Shown piece after piece: positions 33,788-41,197 of a stretch of DNA of 45,984 bases. Every line of letters begins with the position of its first letter. The stretch's first letter is position 1. This stretch comes from JBBQRS01 sp038214535 (GTDB lineage Bacteria; Chloroflexota; Anaerolineae; CG2-30-64-16): contig JBBQRS010000027.1 of NCBI GenBank assembly GCA_038214535.1, forward strand, positions 1 to 45,984, read 5' to 3'. Below the pieces are notes generated by a model that was not told the origin of the DNA, searched no databases, and worked only from the letters and a program-made list of their open reading frames with translations. The translations under genes were made by a program, and so were the position numbers.

Positions 33788-34105
33788 ATGCCGCGAACAA
33801 TTCGGGTTTACTATTCAAAAGCGCACGGTTTGCGTGGGCGATGCCGCATGAATTTCAACTGGCCGCCGATCACCCAGCAATCCGTGGTTTTGATTTCTGC
33901 GGCGGAGGCGTCGGAACTCGTTCCGAGCATTGCGCCGCCGCCGAACTTCGGCTTTAATCTGGGCGACGCCGATGTCTATGTCACGAATGTGTCGCCCCAC
34001 AACGGCGGCGTGGAGTTCATCCTGCACGTCAACTGGGGTGAGCCGCTCAACGTTGTGGTAGACATTTCCGTCTTCGACCCCGCGGAGCAGTTCCACGCCG
34101 CATAG
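33788..34105 (+). CDS. Small conserved-looking protein of unknown function
   Basis: The 105-residue protein has a strong ribosome site (AAGGGAGAG just before ATG 33788), which supports it as a real gene. No signal peptide or membrane helix is seen. A beta-rich pattern is likely (GDADVYVTNVSPHNGGVEFI, then LHVNWGEPLNVVVDISVF). I recognise no family. It stands alone between the divergent nrf cluster and the convergent acyl-CoA synthetase. Confidence 0.6.
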   Translation: MPRTIRVYYSKAHGLRGRCRMNFNWPPITQQSVVLISAAEASELVPSIAPPPNFGFNLGDADVYVTNVSPHNGGVEFILHVNWGEPLNVVVDISVFDPAEQFHAA

Positions 34106-34127
34106 CAATTGCTGCAACGAATGAGAA

Positions 34128-34169
34128 GGTCCCCGTTTTGACCGTTGTTATGAGGTCAAGATGGGGGCC
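34128..34169. terminator. Imperfect stem-loop between convergent genes
   Basis: GGTCCCCGTTTTGACC (34128-34143) pairs with GGTCAAGATGGGGGCC (34154-34169) at 13 of 16 positions. It lies 22 bases after the small gene and 11 bases from the stop of the convergent acyl-CoA synthetase. There is no T-run, so a terminator role is tentative. Confidence 0.4.
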
Positions 34170-34180
34170 TGCGCGTTGAG

Positions 34181-36340
34181 CTATTTCGATTCCAGCACCA
34201 CCCGCGCGTCGAGCGCGTAGACGCCCTGGCCGGCTTCGAGGACGACCACCGGATTGAGGTCGAGTTCGGCGATTTCGGGGTGCTGGGCGACCATGCGGCC
34301 GGCGCGCACGAGGGCCTCGATCAGCGCAGCGCGGTCGGATGGAGCTTGCCCGCGTAACCCGGTCAGCAGGCGTCCGGCGCGGCTGGCGTCAATCATCTCG
34401 GCGGCTTCGGAAGGTGAGAGCGGCGCAAGCCGGTGCACCACGTCGTGCAGCGCTTCGACATAGATGCCGCCCAGCCCGAACACCAGCAGCGGGCCGAAGG
34501 TGGGGTCGCGCTTCATCCCGATGATGACCTCATGCCCGCCGGTGATCATCTTTTGTATTTGCACACCACGAATCCGCGCCGCCGGGTTGGCCGCTTTCGC
34601 GTTCTCCAGGATCGTCGCGAAGCCGGCGCGCACGACCTCCGCGTCGCGCACGTCGAGGAGCACGCCGCCCGCGTCCGTTTTATGTAAAATGTCGGAGCTG
34701 ACGAGCTTGAGCACCACCGGATAGCCGATGCGCTCGGCGAAGGCGACCGCGTCGTTGGGGTCGGTGGCGACCGTTTGCGGCGGGGTTGGGATCTCGTAGG
34801 CTGAAAGCAGGGCGCGGCTCTCGGTCGCGTCGAGCGATTGTCTCCCGGCGTTACGCGCCAGCAACAGCACGTCCTGCGCCTTGCGGCGGGCCTTCGCCGT
34901 AGCGACCCTTTCGGCTTCACCCATCGCCGCGTCCGGCGCGGCCATCCTACGCAACGCTTGCTCTCGCCGCCACAACACCGAGAACGCGTCCACGGCGTCT
35001 TCCGGGAAGGTATAGGCCGGAAGGCGCGCGGCGCGTGCGGCGACCTGCGCGTCGCCCAGGCTGGCTTCCCCCATCAGGCAGAGCAACACGGGTTTGGCCG
35101 GGGCGGGTTGCGCCTGAGCCGCCGCGGCGATGGCTTCCACCACCTTCACCGGGTCCACCAAGATCTGCGGCACGAGGATCACCAGGACGCCGTCGCACGC
35201 CGGGTCGGCCAGCACGAGCCTGAGCGCGGCGCCGTAGGCCGCCTCATCCGCGCCGCCCAGCATGTCCACCGGGCCGCCGGTTTGCGCTTCAGGGTGCAAG
35301 GTTGCTGCCAGCGTCGCCCGGACTGTTTGCGAAGTGCGCGCCAGCGCCAGCCCGCGTTCCTCCAGCCGGTCGGCGGCCAGCGCGGCGGGGCCGCCGGAGT
35401 TGGTGAGGATGGCGATGCGATTGCCCTCCGGCGCCGGCTGTTGCTCCAGCGCGAGCGCCGCGTGAAACAGCCCTTCGACCGTCTCGACCTCGACCGCGCC
35501 GGCGCGCCGGCAGGCGGCGCGGAACGCGTCGTGCGCCCCGGCGAGCGCGCCGGTGTGCGAAGCGGTCGCGGCCTGGCCGCTGGATGTACGACCCGATTTG
35601 AGGATGACGATCGGTTTGCGCGCCGCGGCCTCACGCAGCGCTTCCACAAAGGCCGGACCGCCCTTGACGTCTTCCAGATAGAGCGCCAGCACCTTGCTGG
35701 CCGCATCAGCGGCGAGGTACGGGATGATGTCGGTCTCGTTGACGTCGGCTTCGTTGCCGACGCTCAACAGCTTGCTGAAACCAATCGCCCGGCCAACGGC
35801 CCAGTCAATCACGCCGCCGCACAGCGCGCCGGATTGTGAGAGGAAGGCGATCCCGCCGCGCGCCGGCATTCCCCTGACGAACGTCGTGTTGATGGGCGTG
35901 GCGGTGTCTATGACGCCGATGCCGTTCGGCCCCATGATACGCAACCCGTAGCGCGCGGCGATCTCCACCATCTCCCGCTCACGCGCCGCGCCCTCGGGGC
36001 CGACCTCGCGGAAGCCGCCGGAGATCACTACGGCGGCCTTGAGGCCGCGTCGGCCGCACGCTTCGATCGTTGCCGGGACGTGAGCCGCCGGGATGAGCAA
36101 GACCGCCAGCTCAACCGGATCGGGGACGGTGGCGATATCGGGGTAGCAGCGTAGCCCCAACACCTCGTCCGCCTTCGGGTTGACGGGATAGACCGGGCCG
36201 GGGAAGCCGGTTGCCGGATCCAGCAGGTTGCGCATGACGCCGTAGCTCAATTTGGCCGGGTCACGGCTGGCCCCGATCACGGCGACGCCGGTGGGGTTGA
36301 AGAAGGGCGCGAGAGACGCGGCGCGCGGGGGGAGGGTCAT
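34181..36340 (-). CDS. NDP-forming acyl-CoA synthetase (fused alpha-beta)
   Basis: The 719-residue protein joins a CoA-binding domain (about 10-140; VAVIGASRDPAKLSYGVMRN), a succinyl-CoA-ligase-like domain (about 150-290 and on; phospho-His in ATASHTGALAGAHDAF), and a C-terminal ATP-grasp domain (about 500-719; YPVVLKLVSSDILHKTDAGG and IIGMKRDPTFGPLLVFGLGG). It makes acyl-CoA or, in reverse, ATP from acetyl-CoA and ADP, as in ADP-forming acetyl-CoA synthetase. The exact acyl group is unknown. ATG 36340 is chosen because upstream residues come from a repeat and are low-complexity. Confidence 0.9.
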   Translation of the reverse strand: MTLPPRAASLAPFFNPTGVAVIGASRDPAKLSYGVMRNLLDPATGFPGPVYPVNPKADEVLGLRCYPDIATVPDPVELAVLLIPAAHVPATIEACGRRGLKAAVVISGGFREVGPEGAAREREMVEIAARYGLRIMGPNGIGVIDTATPINTTFVRGMPARGGIAFLSQSGALCGGVIDWAVGRAIGFSKLLSVGNEADVNETDIIPYLAADAASKVLALYLEDVKGGPAFVEALREAAARKPIVILKSGRTSSGQAATASHTGALAGAHDAFRAACRRAGAVEVETVEGLFHAALALEQQPAPEGNRIAILTNSGGPAALAADRLEERGLALARTSQTVRATLAATLHPEAQTGGPVDMLGGADEAAYGAALRLVLADPACDGVLVILVPQILVDPVKVVEAIAAAAQAQPAPAKPVLLCLMGEASLGDAQVAARAARLPAYTFPEDAVDAFSVLWRREQALRRMAAPDAAMGEAERVATAKARRKAQDVLLLARNAGRQSLDATESRALLSAYEIPTPPQTVATDPNDAVAFAERIGYPVVLKLVSSDILHKTDAGGVLLDVRDAEVVRAGFATILENAKAANPAARIRGVQIQKMITGGHEVIIGMKRDPTFGPLLVFGLGGIYVEALHDVVHRLAPLSPSEAAEMIDASRAGRLLTGLRGQAPSDRAALIEALVRAGRMVAQHPEIAELDLNPVVVLEAGQGVYALDARVVLESK

Positions 36341-36353
36341 GCTTCTCTCACTT

Positions 36354-36385
36354 CCCTCACCCCGGCCCTCTCCCGGTGGGAGAGG
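36354..36385. repeat. CCCTCACCCC...CTCTCCC hairpin repeat at the GDPD gene end
   Basis: CCCTCACCCCGGCCCTCTCC pairs with GGTGGGAGAGG. It is a sibling of the copies at 5886 and 43209. It encodes the C-terminal SSPTGRGPG-type tail and the stop of the GDPD gene on the minus strand. Confidence 0.75.
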
Positions 36386-37136
36386 AGGAAGATGCGAGGA
36401 CGCGGGCGAGAAGGTCGGGTGCGTCGGTGATGATGGCGGCGACGTTGAGGGCGATGAGGCGGCGCATTTCTGCTTCGTCGTTGACCGTCCAGACGCGCAC
36501 CGGCAGCCCCTGGCGGCGCGCCGCGGCCATGTAGGCCGCGTCCACCATCTCCGCTTCGGGGTGCAGCCCCGTGGCTCCGGCATAGCGCCGCGCCAGATTG
36601 GAGCGCGTCCAACCGGGAAGGTCGGGCGCAAGCAGGACCGCGCACTCGATCTCCGGGGCGGTCTTTTTGGCTTTGCGCAGCGCCATCGGGTTGAAGGAGC
36701 TGATGATGACCTGGTCTTCCATATGATGGTTGCGCACGGTGTTAACCACGTCTACGCCGATGCCCATCGTTGTCGTTTCCAGCGCCTTGAGCTCGATGTT
36801 GACGATCAGCCTGTCTTTGAGTAGTTCCAGCACCTCATCGAGGGTTGGAATTCTTGTGCCCGCAAATTCCGGACTAAAAGCAACGCCCGCGTCCAGGGCG
36901 CGCAACTCTTCCAGGGTATGTGACGTGACTTTGCCTTCGCCAGGGGCGATGTCGTCCAGCGTCGGGTTGTGGATGACGACGAGTTGGCTGTCGGAGCTAT
37001 ATTGCACGTCCAGCTCGACGCCGTCCGCGCCGAGATCAACCGCCGCCTGGAACGCGGGCAGCGTGTTCTCCGGCGCGACGAGACAGGCGCCGCGGTGGGC
37101 GAAGATCAGGGTGCGACCGGTTTCGGGTTGTTGCAT
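36357..37136 (-). CDS. ugpQ: Glycerophosphodiester phosphodiesterase
   Basis: The 259-residue GDPD has the family motifs FAHRGACLVAPENTLPAFQA, GADGVELDVQYSSD (metal-binding ExD), LVVIHNPTLD (catalytic His), a GlpQ-type TLDEVLELLKD, and the late VWTVNDEAEMRRLIALNVAA with IITDAPDL. It splits glycerophosphodiesters to glycerol-3-phosphate and an alcohol. GGAGG lies 7 bases before ATG 37136. The last nine or so residues are encoded by a dispersed repeat, so they are unlikely to matter for catalysis. Confidence 0.9.
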   Translation of the reverse strand: MQQPETGRTLIFAHRGACLVAPENTLPAFQAAVDLGADGVELDVQYSSDSQLVVIHNPTLDDIAPGEGKVTSHTLEELRALDAGVAFSPEFAGTRIPTLDEVLELLKDRLIVNIELKALETTTMGIGVDVVNTVRNHHMEDQVIISSFNPMALRKAKKTAPEIECAVLLAPDLPGWTRSNLARRYAGATGLHPEAEMVDAAYMAAARRQGLPVRVWTVNDEAEMRRLIALNVAAIITDAPDLLARVLASSSSPTGRGPG

Positions 37137-37149
37137 GTTTGTTCCTCCG

Positions 37150-37202
37150 CGTAGTTTAGCCCCTTGTGGACGCGCGCGACGCCCACAAGGGGCTAAACTA
37201 CG
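37150..37202. repeat. Family A hairpin repeat, copy 5
   Basis: Arms 37150-37172 and 37180-37202 match at 22 of 23 positions, with a short 7-base loop. It lies between the GDPD gene and the Mrr-like gene. Confidence 0.88.
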
Positions 37203-37207
37203 GATAG

Positions 37208-37984
37208 CTATCGGTAGCGGCGCGCCGCTTCTTCCAATTGCCGGCCGTCCCACAGTTCCATTGGTTTGCCGCGAGCCCATTCGCGCGCCTGGCGCGAGAC
37301 GGCTCCGGTGGTGACGAGCCAGGCGAAATCGGCGTTTTCGTGCATCATCGTGCCGTACAGGTCGCGCACGGTGGCCTCACCGACCGTGCCGCGGTAGCGC
37401 TTGCATTGCACCAACCCCAGCTTGAGGCGGTCGTTGGTCACGGCCAGGTCAATGCCATGATCGGCCACGGTCTGCGTGTCGGCCACGCGATAACCCATGA
37501 GTTGGAACATCATGGCGGTCCAGGCCTCGAATTCGGCGGGGTCCAGCGCCAGCATCTCGGAGACGGTGCGCACCTTGCCGAAGTGCTTACGCAGATCGGC
37601 CTGGCTCGAACCTCGCTCGGTGTAGAGCACCGGCACGGCCAGCGCCGCCATGTGCAGCAGGGCCAGGATGGGAGGTAGCCAGACGGGCAGCCAGGCCAGG
37701 CGGTTAGTGGTCAGCGTCAACACGATCACCGTGGGCCAGATCAGCGGCCACAGGACGGCGAAGACCCACCAGAGCCAGGGGGTCTCACCCGGCGGAACCA
37801 GGCGGCGCGCTTCGCTGCGAGAGAAGCTGCCGACCACGCCCTGTCGCTCCAGGCGCGCCCGCGCCCGCGCGACCTCTTCCGGCGAGGGAAACCAGTCCGC
37901 ATCGCTGTTCACGTGCTGATCCGGCCGGCCCGGAAAGATGAAATCATAGCGTCTGTTTTTCGAGTGAGGCGATGATGTTGTCAT
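37208..37984 (-). CDS. Membrane-anchored Mrr-type restriction endonuclease-like protein
   Basis: The 258-residue protein has two membrane helices (about 68-89 and 93-117) and a C-terminal Mrr_cat domain from about 145. The nuclease core is visible as HGIDLAV (Asp) and LVQCKRYRGTVG (QxK), with FEAWTAMMFQLMGYRV before it. Such proteins often serve in defence against modified or foreign DNA, though a membrane-anchored form may have another job. Its start overlaps the end of the GT39-like gene by 4 bases. Confidence 0.82.
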   Translation of the reverse strand: MTTSSPHSKNRRYDFIFPGRPDQHVNSDADWFPSPEEVARARARLERQGVVGSFSRSEARRLVPPGETPWLWWVFAVLWPLIWPTVIVLTLTTNRLAWLPVWLPPILALLHMAALAVPVLYTERGSSQADLRKHFGKVRTVSEMLALDPAEFEAWTAMMFQLMGYRVADTQTVADHGIDLAVTNDRLKLGLVQCKRYRGTVGEATVRDLYGTMMHENADFAWLVTTGAVSRQAREWARGKPMELWDGRQLEEAARRYR

Positions 37985-39528
37985 GGAGTTAAGTTATATC
38001 GCGTAACCGATATTCTCGTAAAGTCGGCGTGGTGCGTTGCGCGGCCGTGGGTCTCAAGCCAGGCGCGGGTCAACCCGCGTTCGTCCCACAGGGCCTCTTC
38101 GGATGCTATGAGCCACACGGCATCCTTGCCGTCCAACGCCTGCGTCAGGCCCTCGGCGACAGATGCTTCACTCGCGCTGTTGTTGGTATACGGGCCGTCT
38201 ACATAGGCATTCGGTAAAAAAACGCCCCGCCCACACTCGCGGTCGAACCACAGTTCCGGGGCAGGCAGACAGCCGGGAGTTGACGCCGCACTCTGCCGCG
38301 CGTCGTAGTAGGTCATGGCGTAGCGCGCATATGGGATTTGATAGAGCAAAGTGTCGCCTGTTTGCAGGTTTGCATTGACATAACGCATCGCGCTGCGATA
38401 ATCCGCCTTGATCGGTCGGGTTGCCTGCGCGGCGATCCCCGTCAGGTTGAGCGCCAGGACGGCGACAAGCAGCGTCGCGCCCAGCGGCCGTGCAATCTGT
38501 GACAGCGCAACCACCCCCAGCGCCGCCAGGATCAGGAAGGCGGGCATGACCCAGATCAGGTAGCGCTCGGCCAGCACGGGCAACCCCAGAGAGATGGGGA
38601 TGATTAGCAGCACGGGCAGGAAGAGCCAGATCAGCAGCATGGCCGTCACGCGCGGGCGCGAGGCCAGCGGCGGCGTCATCCTATCACGATCTTTCGTCGC
38701 CGTCCAGAGGAATATGCCGCAGAGGAAGGCCAGCAGGGCGGGGAGCAATTGCCAGAACGCGCGCACCAGCGTTACACCCCTGCCGAACGCGACCGCCAGC
38801 ACGCCGAGCAGGCCGGAAAGCGAAGGCAGCGCGCCGCCACTCTGCGTCGCGCCCAACCAATAGGGCGCTTGCCAGCGCGCCAATGGCAGGTAGGGGAGGA
38901 TCAGCGCCGCCAGATAGAGGCCCGCTGTCAGCCATGTGTCGCGCCGAGATTTGGGCGAGGGCCAGAGGATGAGCCACGCCGCCTGCACCGGGATGATGAG
39001 CGCGGCCAGGATGTGGGTGTAGAGGGCGAGGCTGGTGGTTGCGTACAGGACGGCCCAGCGCCACAGCCCACCGCGCCGCGCGGCTTCAGTGGTCCACCAC
39101 AACGCAAGCGGGACGAGCAGCGTCAGGGCGGCGTACATCTTGGCCTCCTGCCCGTACCACACCAGGTAGGGCGCGGTGGCGGCGAGGAGCGCGGCGACGA
39201 GGGCCGCCCGCCCGCCGGCCAGTCGTTTGGCGAGGATATAGATCGCAGGGACGGCCAACGTGCCCACCACGACAGACGGGAAGCGCAGGGCGAACTCAGT
39301 CGGGCCGGCGAGCATCAGCCAGGGGCGCATGGCTACAAAGTAGAGCGGGCCGTTTTCACCGGGCTTGATGAGGTTCTGCGCCAGCTCGGGCAGCGCGCGC
39401 GTGGCGAACCGGAGGGTATCCACCTCATCGCGCCACAGGCTTTGATAATCCAGGCGATAAAGCCTCAGCGCAAACGCCAGAAGGATCAGGACGAACGGCG
39501 CCAGTCGGCGTGAGGTGAGCGTGGACAT
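37981..39528 (-). CDS. GT39/ArnT-like membrane glycosyltransferase
   Basis: The 515-residue GT-C protein has about eleven membrane helices and an early luminal motif LYRLDYQSLWRDEVDTLRF, whose D-E is the catalytic pair seen in ArnT/PMT relatives. Also visible are GENGPLYFVAMRPWL and RFPSVVVGTLAVPAIYILAK. It probably transfers a sugar from a polyprenyl carrier to a lipid or protein. ATG 39528 (MSTLTSRR) is used; the frame further up overlaps the stalk-protein gene. It is 4-base coupled to the Mrr-like gene downstream. Confidence 0.85.
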   Translation of the reverse strand: MSTLTSRRLAPFVLILLAFALRLYRLDYQSLWRDEVDTLRFATRALPELAQNLIKPGENGPLYFVAMRPWLMLAGPTEFALRFPSVVVGTLAVPAIYILAKRLAGGRAALVAALLAATAPYLVWYGQEAKMYAALTLLVPLALWWTTEAARRGGLWRWAVLYATTSLALYTHILAALIIPVQAAWLILWPSPKSRRDTWLTAGLYLAALILPYLPLARWQAPYWLGATQSGGALPSLSGLLGVLAVAFGRGVTLVRAFWQLLPALLAFLCGIFLWTATKDRDRMTPPLASRPRVTAMLLIWLFLPVLLIIPISLGLPVLAERYLIWVMPAFLILAALGVVALSQIARPLGATLLVAVLALNLTGIAAQATRPIKADYRSAMRYVNANLQTGDTLLYQIPYARYAMTYYDARQSAASTPGCLPAPELWFDRECGRGVFLPNAYVDGPYTNNSASEASVAEGLTQALDGKDAVWLIASEEALWDERGLTRAWLETHGRATHHADFTRISVTRYNLTP

Positions 39529-39542
39529 GCGACGATGAAGGC

Positions 39543-40100
39543 TCAGGCGTTCGGCGGTCTCCGCCGCATCAGCCAGACCAGCGCCGCGCCGGCGCCGATG
39601 AGCAGCACGAGGCCACACGCCAGCCACAGGTAGCTGAAAGCCGTGACGCCGGTATTAATCAGCGAGGTTACGTCCGGCTGAGTAGGCTTCGGGTCGGGCG
39701 TCTTTTGCTGCGCCCGGCGCGCGGCCAGCGGCGTTTCCAGGGCCGAGAGGCGGGTTGGCAGGGCGGCGGCGACCGGCGTCTCCAGCAGGGTCAGCGTGGG
39801 CGGGGGCAGAAAGCCGGCGGGCGTCTCGGTGGGCGTCGGCGCGACGGTGGGCAAAACGACCGTCGGGGGCGGCGCGATGGATGTGGGCGGGGGCAGGAAG
39901 GTCTCCGCGGTGGGCGTTGGCGACGCTGCGCCCGGTACGACCGGCGTCGGCGGGGCCGGGGTGGGCAGGGGAGACTCCTGGATCGTAGACTCTTGCAACG
40001 TGCTGCGCGCCGTCACACGGTCGGTCGCCGCGAGGGAAAGGACGCCTGCGGCAATCAACAGGGCTGTGAGCATGAAGGCGATTCGAAGGTTCGGGCGCAC
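39543..40100 (-). CDS. Exported protein with Pro/Thr-rich stalk and C-terminal membrane helix
   Basis: The 185-residue protein has a signal peptide (about 1-30), a long Pro/Thr-rich linker (about 40-110; many PTP, PPPT repeats) and a C-terminal helix (about 155-178; LWLACGLVLLIGAGAALVWL) ending in RRRPPNA. This looks like a cell-surface anchor or stalk. The start is GTG 40100; ATG 40073 is an alternative. No catalytic motif is seen. It sits just upstream of the GT39-like gene, suggesting it may be a glycosylated target. Confidence 0.6.
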   Translation of the reverse strand: MRPNLRIAFMLTALLIAAGVLSLAATDRVTARSTLQESTIQESPLPTPAPPTPVVPGAASPTPTAETFLPPPTSIAPPPTVVLPTVAPTPTETPAGFLPPPTLTLLETPVAAALPTRLSALETPLAARRAQQKTPDPKPTQPDVTSLINTGVTAFSYLWLACGLVLLIGAGAALVWLMRRRPPNA

Positions 40101-40139
40101 GCTGTGAACGAGTCTCGTTTCGGGTTGGCTTTGATTGAA

Positions 40140-40958
40140 TTATAGCACGCGCCGCGCCGATGTCACATCTCCGCTCCACACGGCGCGACGCTGCCCGGTG
40201 GGGTCTTCGATGATGAGCGCGCCTTCGGGGGTAACGCCCACTGCGCGCCCGCGCAACGTCTCGGTGGGCAGCGTGATGACGACTTCCTGCCCCAGCGTTT
40301 CCAGTTGCTCAGCCCAGGCCGCGCTGAGCGCCCCGCCTGTGGGGTTGGCGCGCAATTCAGCGTAGCGCGTCTCGCAATGTCCGATGATCGCAGCCAACAA
40401 CACGCCGCGGTCCACCGGACGGCCCAGCGCAGCGGAGAGACTGGTCGCCGCGCCGATGATCTCCGCGGGAGGGGGATTTTCGGCGTCAGGCGAGAACGAG
40501 AGATTGACGTTCAGCCCCAACCCCAGGACGGCATATTCAAGCCGGTCGCCGGTTGACTTGACCTCCGACAACATGCCCCCCAGCTTGAGACCGTCCAGCG
40601 TCAGGTCGTTGGGCCACTTCAGGCGCGGCGCCAACCCGGTGACTTCGTGGATGCCTTCCACGGCGCTCAACCCCAGGCACATGGTCAGTTGGCCGGCGCG
40701 CGTGAGCGGGAGGTCGGGCCGCCGCAGCAGCGACATCAGCAGACTGCTGCCCGGCGGGGCCCACCAGCGGCGATCCAGGCGGCCGCGGCCCGCAGTTTGC
40801 TCGTCGGCGGCCAGCAATAACCCCTCGGCCGCGCCCGCCTCGGCGCGCCGGCGCGCCTCGTCGTTGGTCGAGCCGATTTGGGCGAAATGGAGATAGGGCC
40901 GGCCCAGGCGTTGCGTGGTGAGCAACGTCTGGACGCGTTCGGCGGAAAGATCGTTCAT
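40140..40958 (-). CDS. birA: Biotin-[acetyl-CoA-carboxylase] ligase
   Basis: The 272-residue protein has the BPL motifs IGSTNDEARR, TAGRGRLDRRWWAPPGSSLL (biotinyl-AMP loop), LKWPNDLTLDGLKLGGMLSE and a C-terminal small SH3-like domain (VVITLPTETLRGRAVGVTPE). It activates biotin and attaches it to carboxylase carrier proteins. There is no N-terminal HTH, so it is a group I enzyme without repressor function. Confidence 0.93.
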   Translation of the reverse strand: MNDLSAERVQTLLTTQRLGRPYLHFAQIGSTNDEARRRAEAGAAEGLLLAADEQTAGRGRLDRRWWAPPGSSLLMSLLRRPDLPLTRAGQLTMCLGLSAVEGIHEVTGLAPRLKWPNDLTLDGLKLGGMLSEVKSTGDRLEYAVLGLGLNVNLSFSPDAENPPPAEIIGAATSLSAALGRPVDRGVLLAAIIGHCETRYAELRANPTGGALSAAWAEQLETLGQEVVITLPTETLRGRAVGVTPEGALIIEDPTGQRRAVWSGDVTSARRVL

Positions 40959-41012
40959 GGCTCACAGAGTGTAATCGGCGATCCGGCGGCGCGTCAAGGG
41001 CCCGGCCACTTT

Positions 41013-41096
41013 GTAGTGACGGCTTCAGCCGTTGTCGCGCCCCCAACGGCTGAAGCCGTCACTACGAAGGAAAGCGACGCGCAGTTTGCGGATAGA
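41013..41096. repeat. Family B element, partial inverted copy 2
   Basis: Perfect 22-bp arms (41013-41034 and 41044-41065; core GTAGTGACGGCTTCAGCCGT) are followed by GGAAAGCGACGCGCAGTTTG and CGGATAGA. This matches the complement of the left flank of the element at 28694. The other flank is missing, so the copy is truncated. Confidence 0.82.
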
Positions 41097-41124
41097 TTTT
41101 AAGTGTAAATATGGAGGGAAAGTC

Positions 41125-41153
41125 TTGCCCCTACCCTTCATGTCTGGTAAACT
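41125..41153 (+). promoter_or_regulatory. Possible promoter of the transketolase gene
   Basis: TTGCCC (41125-41130) and TAAACT (41148-41153) are 17 bases apart, 45 bases before the GTG start at 41198. Both hexamers depart from consensus. Confidence 0.4.
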
Positions 41154-41197
41154 GGACCTGTTTGTGACCTTTTGATCATCCCCGCATGGGAGGCAAC

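Noticed and set aside
34838..35839. 333-codon plus-strand frame inside the acyl-CoA synthetase gene
   Set aside because: It is antisense to a complete, motif-rich enzyme and has Arg/His/Gly-rich composition typical of a shadow frame.
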